A stretch of 64,000 bases of DNA from Anaerolineaceae bacterium UBA1415 (lineage in GTDB: Bacteria > Chloroflexota > Anaerolineae > Anaerolineales > Anaerolineaceae): the NCBI GenBank assembly GCA_002305635.1, contig DBPR01000004.1:1-64000 (forward strand). The letters are read 5' to 3'. Every line of letters begins with the position of its first letter. The first letter of the stretch is position 1. This document shows positions 58,629 to 64,000 of this stretch, one piece after another. The position numbers were made by a program, and so were the translations under genes. The notes under the pieces were generated by a model. It made no database searches. It had not been told where the DNA came from and saw only the letters and a list, made by a program, of their open reading frames with translations.

Positions 58629-59567
58629 ATGATCATTACGCTCACACCAAACCCAAGCGTCGATCGTACCTTACAGGTCAAACGACTGTTTTTTAATGAG
58701 ATCCTGCGAACTGATCAAGCCCGTTTGGACTGGGGAGGAAAGGGTTTTAACGTTTCGCGTGCCTTGCGCCTTTTAAGGCAGGAAAGCCTCGCCCTGGCCT
58801 GGGTTGGGGGCGGCGCGGGCAAGATGCTTGAAGACGGCCTGAACAAACTCGGGATAGAAACCGATTTTGTTTGGGTTGAAGAGGAAACCCGCACCAACAC
58901 CATCGCACTGGAAGATGGCGGGGAATGGTATATGCGCCTTAACGAGCCTGGCCCGCATATACCGGAAACGGCTGTGCGCGAGCTGATCGATAAAACTACG
59001 CTTTACGCTCATACCGGCAATATCTGGGTTGCTTCGGGCAGCCTGCCTTTGGACGTCCCGGTCGATTTTTACGCCCGCTTATTTAAAATGCTGCAGGCAA
59101 AAGGGGTGCGCGTCTTTTTTGATTCCAATGGCGAAGCCCTCAAACTCGGCCTGGTTCAAAAACCTTATCTGGTCAGCCCTGATCTGGCAGAGGCCGAAGC
59201 CGTGGTTGGGTTTTCGATCAGGAATATCGAGGATGCCAAAAAAGCGGTTTTAAGCTTTCTGAGACTGGGCGTTGAGCATATCGCTATTTCTTTTGATCAG
59301 GGAAAGTTGGTTTTGGCCTCGCAAAAGGAAATGGTCATCGCCTCGCCGCTCAAGGTTCCCACCCGAAATATCACTGGCTCGGGCGACGCCCTGATGGCGG
59401 GGCTGGTCTATGGCTTCTCAAAGCATCACGCGCTAAAGGAAACCGCCCGCTGGGCCAATGCTTTTCGGGCTGCCTGGGTCTCCAACGCGCGCTATGAGGA
59501 TATCCGGGAAGGAACAGTTGAGAACTTGTTCCACCGCGCCGAGGCGATCTCCTTGCCGATGATTTGA
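58629..59567 (+). CDS. 1-phosphofructokinase family sugar kinase (PfkB superfamily)
   Basis: 312 residues. It opens with LTPNPSVDRTL, has GGKGFNVSRALRLL (PfkB signature 1) and NITGSGDALMAGLVYG (signature 2, catalytic Asp in GSGDA). This layout fits FruK/LacC-type kinases that phosphorylate fructose 1-phosphate or tagatose 6-phosphate. No PTS gene is near, so the substrate is open. TACAAT at 58616-58621 would give an almost leaderless mRNA, and no good SD is seen. Confidence 0.9.
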   Translation: MIITLTPNPSVDRTLQVKRLFFNEILRTDQARLDWGGKGFNVSRALRLLRQESLALAWVGGGAGKMLEDGLNKLGIETDFVWVEEETRTNTIALEDGGEWYMRLNEPGPHIPETAVRELIDKTTLYAHTGNIWVASGSLPLDVPVDFYARLFKMLQAKGVRVFFDSNGEALKLGLVQKPYLVSPDLAEAEAVVGFSIRNIEDAKKAVLSFLRLGVEHIAISFDQGKLVLASQKEMVIASPLKVPTRNITGSGDALMAGLVYGFSKHHALKETARWANAFRAAWVSNARYEDIREGTVENLFHRAEAISLPMI

Positions 59568-59611
59568 TGTCATGATGCCAAAAAGGAAATCGACCTATCC
59601 ATAATCCCTGA

Positions 59612-60751
59612 TCAATTACTTAAAAGGAACAAGGCGAAAATCTTCATGGTCGCGCCTAAACCATCGTCCTTATCGGCATTGGTGTTAATAAGGAAGTCCT
59701 GCATTTTTTCCAATAATTCATCATCTCTCAAAACCATCAGAGCTGGAACCATACAAGCCAGCAGTCCAAGCCTGGTAAGATCCCCGACGTTTTCGAAAAG
59801 AGAACTACTATCATCAAGCCATTGCCCAACCATTTCTTTTATTACGGTTTGTTCATCAGATAATAGTTTGATGCTGGTGTCATCTTTGAAAAGGAGAGCG
59901 TCCAATCCAAGGTTCAGGCAAGAAAAAGCAAAATCCTTTAGATAATTGGGGTCGGAAAAGGTCGGTTCTGCTGAATTTGCCAGGCTTTTCAGGCTTGCCC
60001 AATCCTGTGAGGGGTCGTATTTCGTTAAAAAGCTAAACAAAAAAGCGCTATGAGACACAAGCTCCTGGCTTTCGGGCCTATGGAAGGTTTCAAATAGCGC
60101 CGCAAGCCTTCCCTTTAATATCTCATCATAATTAAAGCGATCCAGGTCGGGCCACTGCCTCCGAGCAGTCAAAAGGGCTATCAATACCCAGCCCTCGGCC
60201 TGGAGATCGGCTTCCAGCCTGGGAGATCGCGGCAGGTCAGGCATATACTTCCAGCTGCTCAGATCCGGCTCGCCGTAGGCTGGGTGTGCCAAAAGGCTTG
60301 CGAAAAGCGCTTCGATTTTCTCGTGGGCATCGGGGTCCAGGTCTGCCACCAGGGTGATAATCAGCATCGCCAGCGCCTGGGTTTGGGATGTGGCAAGCAA
60401 TTGATAGCGCAAACCGCTTTTTTCGACCCCTTCGCGGACGAACAGGCTTCTCCCATCATCCCCTGCCAGGAGGTGATCCTTTTGCCAGTCAGTAAACGCA
60501 TCGCTCATTGATTTCCGCAATCTACTCTTTTCGGGCGCGCTTAACTCGTTGCGCGTAGCTAAAGAAAAAGGCTCGATGCACCCACACGCTTTTGGTTTTG
60601 TAACCTTTTTTCCTTCTGGCTTTATATCGTCCTTCTTCTTGCTTTTGTTGATCAGGTAGAGCGCCAGCGCGAACAGGACAATAACACCGATCAAGCTGAG
60701 GACTAACTCAGTCAGATAACGGGCTTCTTCAGGATTGGTTTGATTGAACAT
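59612..60751 (-). CDS. Membrane-anchored helical protein of unknown function
   Basis: 379 residues. One membrane helix (about 14-35) after a short extracytoplasmic N-terminus, a basic patch (NKSKKKDDIKPEGKKVTKP), then a cytosolic all-helical domain rich in Leu and Ala. No repeat or catalytic motif could be recognised. It stands alone, convergent with the sugar kinase gene. Confidence 0.65.
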   Translation of the reverse strand: MFNQTNPEEARYLTELVLSLIGVIVLFALALYLINKSKKKDDIKPEGKKVTKPKACGCIEPFSLATRNELSAPEKSRLRKSMSDAFTDWQKDHLLAGDDGRSLFVREGVEKSGLRYQLLATSQTQALAMLIITLVADLDPDAHEKIEALFASLLAHPAYGEPDLSSWKYMPDLPRSPRLEADLQAEGWVLIALLTARRQWPDLDRFNYDEILKGRLAALFETFHRPESQELVSHSAFLFSFLTKYDPSQDWASLKSLANSAEPTFSDPNYLKDFAFSCLNLGLDALLFKDDTSIKLLSDEQTVIKEMVGQWLDDSSSLFENVGDLTRLGLLACMVPALMVLRDDELLEKMQDFLINTNADKDDGLGATMKIFALFLLSN

Positions 60752-61066
60752 AGCCTAATCTTACCGCAAAGAACAGGTCTTCACTATCAGCAATTCTCGA
60801 TCGACAAAACAGTGATTTGATCCCCTTGCGGACATCTCGTCTCGACCTTGTATAATGAACTTGATGCGTCTAGTCTAAGGCTGCCCGAAGGGCGGATGAG
60901 GGGTGGCACCCATCTTGCTGGTTAACGTCGGATTGAAAAATATGCACATTATGTGCATATTTTTCAATCCCTTTACGGGCACTTTGTCATGACCTGCTAA
61001 CTAACAAAATGCACCGCGAATTTATACATTGATACGCTCAGACAACCGATCAGCTTAGTAAGAAGA
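60752..61066. other. Intergenic region with repeat fragments
   Basis: No gene is seen. Contains CAGCAATTCTC (60788-60798), the TCGACCTTGTATAATG stretch also found at 48853 (here 60842-60857), a fragment like the tandem unit at 26-254 (about 60888-60910) and hairpin 8. Confidence 0.6.
60926..60969 (-). repeat. Variable-stem hairpin 8
   Basis: Perfect 19-bp stem, GATTGAAAAATATGCACAT with its complement, separated by a single base (60950), so it is nearly a full palindrome and could extrude as a cruciform. Left arm ACGTCG is the family end; the right arm (CCTTTACGG) has lost the CGACCTAC end. Confidence 0.88.
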
Positions 61067-62782
61067 TTAATCTCCATAGCTGCAAAAGATCTCATTGGCA
61101 TCGATCACAAATCCCAGATTGTGCCCAATGGTATTGACGTTGTCATCAAAGAATTGGTTATATTTTTCGTAACTCAACTCTTCCAGTGGGAATTGCTCCA
61201 TTAATTCCTGATGGGCAAGGTGTTCAGCAGAGGCTTGCGACCATGAGTAATTCCAGTCCAGTCCCTGATCCTGAGGAGAATCGCTTTCAAAGCGATGTGC
61301 CCGACAAACCAGCACTTTGCTCAGGTTTACCTGTTGCTCTTTTGAAAGTTGCTGAGAATCCAGCACCTCGTAAAGATATGGAACGGCGTCATTGGACAAG
61401 CGGTTTACCAGAAGATCGTAATCAAGATCGTCTCCTGCCAGAGCGCGATCAATGTTGGTGCGCGCGATGCTGCGGTCTATATTGACAACTGCCAGGGTCA
61501 GACTAAAGAGCGTTAGAGCAGCCAGTAAGACCAACGCCAGGCGCTTGAACTGCTTTTTCCATTCCATCACAGCCAGTGAGATCAGGATGGCAGCCAGGAA
61601 ATAGATGAAGATCTTTGGCACCAAACGAATTTCGGTCTGTCCAAAACGGGTGGTGTAAAGAAGAATGCGTTGATGCGCGGAGACCAGAACCACCATCACC
61701 TGCGCCAGAAGCAGACCTCCAAGGATCGCAAAAGTATTTCTTTGCTTCGGGCTTTCGCGGCGGGTGCAGGATGCCAGCGAATAATACAGCAAGCCAGCCA
61801 GGGAGGCAACAAATAATAATTCGACGAAACCTTTGCGCGCGTATTCCGCGTAGGTAAAGCCTGTCGAGCTGATATTGGCTTCTCCCGCAAAAAAGTACTT
61901 AAACTGAATTGCCAGGAAGAAGGCAAAGAGCAGGTTGACACTTATCAGGACAATGCTGGTTTCGGTCATGCCCAAAAAGGGCTTCCAAAGCGCTTTGTCG
62001 GGTTCGATCTTTGCCTTTCTGGCGTCATTGTTAAAAGCCAGCCAAATCCCTGCGGATGCCACAATAGCAAAGGCAAGTGTGGACCAGAAACGGGAAGTGA
62101 TGTCTTTTAGCGATTCGTTTCGCAGCCAATCCATCAGATTGCCAAGTTTGTCCTGAAAGATCAGGTCTGCGCTCGAGAAGAGCGAGATGAAGACGATCAA
62201 AACCGGCAAGGCGATCAACACGCCTTTGAGAATGCCGAAGGCGATCTTTTTATTTTTATCAGCGCCTGAACCAAGTTTGCTGTATTGCATACCCTGATGG
62301 AATAAAACAGGCAGGCCAATAAAGAAAGCAGGGATCGACATAAAAAAGGTCAGAAAATATTCACGGACGCGATATTGCCACCACTGCCCGTTGAAAAAAT
62401 CTGCCACAAACAGGGTCAGCAGAATGATGGTCGCGAACATGGATATCGCGATCGTAACCCCTTCAGATCGAAAAGTTGGGATCAGGGAAGTCGCGAGCGC
62501 TATTAAAAACAGGAAAATGCTGCTCGCGTGGATCTTGTACTCCTGGATCAGGGCGTTGACAGCCATAGTGGCGCCAACGATAAGCACGGATATCGGCCAA
62601 CGTAGGCCGAGCGTCTCGAATTTCCACCATAGCAGCATTAAACCGATCGCGGCGAGCAGGACGCTAGCAAGCGTTAGCCAGGGCTTGCTTAAGTTCAATT
62701 TTGGGAAAAGCTTGGTCGGCTGCTCCCCTGTGTTTTTTTCAATCTCATCAGCAACGATGCTGATCTCTTTTTCGTTTTCCAT
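61067..62782 (-). CDS. DUF4173/DUF4153-type multispanning membrane protein
   Basis: 571 residues with about 12-13 membrane helices between residues 32 and 430. The region NIDRSIARTNIDRALAGDDLDYDLLVNRLSNDAVPYLYEVLD (read across 445-487) is the hallmark of DUF4173 proteins. Their role is unknown; some sit beside two-component or stress genes. No partner is next to this one. Confidence 0.82.
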   Translation of the reverse strand: MENEKEISIVADEIEKNTGEQPTKLFPKLNLSKPWLTLASVLLAAIGLMLLWWKFETLGLRWPISVLIVGATMAVNALIQEYKIHASSIFLFLIALATSLIPTFRSEGVTIAISMFATIILLTLFVADFFNGQWWQYRVREYFLTFFMSIPAFFIGLPVLFHQGMQYSKLGSGADKNKKIAFGILKGVLIALPVLIVFISLFSSADLIFQDKLGNLMDWLRNESLKDITSRFWSTLAFAIVASAGIWLAFNNDARKAKIEPDKALWKPFLGMTETSIVLISVNLLFAFFLAIQFKYFFAGEANISSTGFTYAEYARKGFVELLFVASLAGLLYYSLASCTRRESPKQRNTFAILGGLLLAQVMVVLVSAHQRILLYTTRFGQTEIRLVPKIFIYFLAAILISLAVMEWKKQFKRLALVLLAALTLFSLTLAVVNIDRSIARTNIDRALAGDDLDYDLLVNRLSNDAVPYLYEVLDSQQLSKEQQVNLSKVLVCRAHRFESDSPQDQGLDWNYSWSQASAEHLAHQELMEQFPLEELSYEKYNQFFDDNVNTIGHNLGFVIDANEIFCSYGD

Positions 62783-63045
62783 TATTCCTCCTTGACCTCA
62801 CGCGTGAGGTCAGCGGCGATTTGCCAAAAGATTACAAAAGCATAGCCTTGCTATCCTCTCAATAACTTTCAAAAGCTATCATGTGGGGAAAAGAAGGCTG
62901 GTGACGGGGACAAAAACGTTTATTTCAATCAAAAACGGCAGATATTGCCCAGACCTTGCTTCTTCCCAATGGCTTTGTAGAAATATAAACCAGTCTCTAT
63001 TTATTTGATACAATCAGTCCATCACCTTAGATCTTTGGAGCGAAA

Positions 63046-64000
63046 ATGGCACGAGCAACATACAATTTTCCGGCAGGCTTTTTGTGGGGGTCGGCTACTG
63101 CCGCGCATCAGGTAGAGGGCAACAACACCAACAACGACTGGTGGGCGCTCGAGCAGGAACCTGGCCGGATCCAGGATGGCGACAAAAGCGGCAAAGCCTG
63201 TGACTGGTGGGGCGGCCGCTGGCGCGAAGACATGGACCGCGCGCAGGATACCTGGCAAAACGCCCATCGTTTTTCGGTGGAATGGTCGCGCATTCAGCCC
63301 GAGATCGACCGTTGGGACGAATCGGCCCTGGATCGCTATCGCGCCATGCTGATCGGCATGCGCGAACGTAACATCACGCCCATGATCACGCTGCATCATT
63401 TCAGCTCCCCGATCTGGCTGGCGGAGATGGGCGGCTGGGCGAATGAGGAGATCATTCCCTTGTTTGAAGCCTTCACGCGCAGAACGGTCGAAGCACTCAA
63501 GGCGCATTGTCAGCTTTGGGTCACGATCAATGAGCCAAACGTGTTGATGAACGGAGGCTACTTGGAAGGCGTCTTTCCGCCTGCCAAAAAGGACTTCATG
63601 ACCGGGTTAAAAGCGCTGGCGAACATGGTCAGAGGGCACGCGGCGGCCTATCGCGCCATCCATGAGATCCAACCCGAGGCCATGGTCGGCGTCGCTCACC
63701 ATTGGCGAGGTTTCAAGGCTGCCAACCGCGGACCGCTGACTGCTTTTGTTACAAAATTGCATCATAAGGTCTTCAACGATTCCTTCGCCTACGCGCTCAA
63801 GGATGGCAAGTTTGACGCGCTCAAGCTCAAACTTGATATTCCCGAGGCAATCGGCACCCAGGACTTTGCGGGATTGAATTATTACAGCCGCGACCTTGTC
63901 AAATTTGATCTGACAAGATCAGCTGATGCCTTTGCCAGACGATATTATCCTGAGGGAGCCGACCTTTCTGAGACGGGTTTTCTGGCCAACGACCCTGAGG
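63046..64000 (+). CDS. Glycoside hydrolase family 1 beta-glucosidase (5' part)
   Basis: The first 318 codons of a gene cut by the window end. Family 1 marks: FPAGFLWGSATAAHQVEG, HRFSVEWSRIQP, LHHFSSPIWL and the acid/base Glu163 in TINEPNV. The nucleophile ENG block lies beyond the end. It has no signal peptide, so it would hydrolyse imported beta-glucosides. SD GGAG at 63037-63040 and TACAAT at 63009-63014 are upstream. Loops after residue 240 are short compared with typical enzymes. Confidence 0.92.
   Translation, partial: MARATYNFPAGFLWGSATAAHQVEGNNTNNDWWALEQEPGRIQDGDKSGKACDWWGGRWREDMDRAQDTWQNAHRFSVEWSRIQPEIDRWDESALDRYRAMLIGMRERNITPMITLHHFSSPIWLAEMGGWANEEIIPLFEAFTRRTVEALKAHCQLWVTINEPNVLMNGGYLEGVFPPAKKDFMTGLKALANMVRGHAAAYRAIHEIQPEAMVGVAHHWRGFKAANRGPLTAFVTKLHHKVFNDSFAYALKDGKFDALKLKLDIPEAIGTQDFAGLNYYSRDLVKFDLTRSADAFARRYYPEGADLSETGFLANDPE

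Noticed and set aside
63022..63507. 161-residue open frame on the minus strand
   Set aside because: Antisense to the clear GH1 gene, with no SD and no family resemblance.

Overview
The window reads as a chromosomal segment of a free-living anaerobe, most likely a member of Chloroflexota class Anaerolineae. This assignment is inference from the mix of protein families and their sequence flavour, not from a marker gene: there is no rRNA here and only one tRNA. Supporting signs are monoderm-style lipoproteins with no outer-membrane machinery, a DnaD/DnaC-type replication-initiation operon, a short alpha-glucan phosphorylase, DUF4173 and UPF0316 membrane proteins, and many MFS and ABC exporters. 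Gene density is high, operons often use 1-4 bp overlaps, and GC is moderate, with AT-richer islands at about 3.2-4.9 kb and 20.2-31.8 kb.

Layout. 1-310 holds a tandem hairpin repeat. 311-4420 (minus) carries an MFS exporter, two lipoproteins and two unknown proteins. 4421-4973 is a repeat-rich gap, followed by a YgjP-type metallohydrolase. 6048-16079 is a compact virus-derived operon on the + strand: a LexA-like palindrome, a small helical protein, large terminase, GH25 muramidase, portal, a prohead-protease/major-capsid fusion, a holin-like protein, two small proteins and two large tail-tip-like proteins. It has no integrase, repressor, replication gene, tail tube or tape measure. 16173-17620 is degV and a hairpin-rich gap; 17621-20101 a HerA/FtsK-like ATPase. 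20244-31716 is a patchwork with accessory character: KilA-N protein, folP, short pyrophosphatase, an ABC-2 exporter divergent from a LiaSR/DesKR-like two-component pair, transglutaminase-like and Fic proteins in one overlapping unit, small kinase, GNAT, BRO-N protein. 31808-44206 is core metabolism and envelope functions: M20 peptidase, OmpR/BaeS-type pair, tRNA-Phe, a phosphofructokinase homologue with altered active-site motifs, a MacAB-like export operon, isochorismatase, membrane proteins and an orphan pseudo-receiver regulator.

44621-48564 is a replication operon: bifunctional nuclease family protein, dnaB, a DnaD-domain protein and an unusual helicase loader with two complete DnaC-type ATPase domains in one chain. 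49165-64000 has glgP, UPF0316, HAD phosphatases, a membrane-anchored HExxH protein, MFS, PlsC-like acyltransferase, CbpA-like co-chaperone, 1-phosphofructokinase-family sugar kinase, DUF4173 protein and the 5' part of a GH1 beta-glucosidase. glgP, the two phosphofructokinase-type proteins and GH1 point to sugar and polysaccharide fermentation.

Two things deserve most attention. First, the apparently SOS-regulated, tail-poor capsid/packaging operon with its own lysis genes could be a domesticated gene-transfer-agent-like or satellite particle system. Second, a family of at least eight intergenic hairpins has constant outer arms (GTAGGTCG...GATTGA / TCAATCCGACGT), while the inner stem has an unrelated sequence in each copy and is still perfectly self-complementary in seven of them. 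The GTAG at one end recalls REP elements moved by RAYT/Y1 transposases, but the copy-specific palindromic stem is not what REP families normally show.
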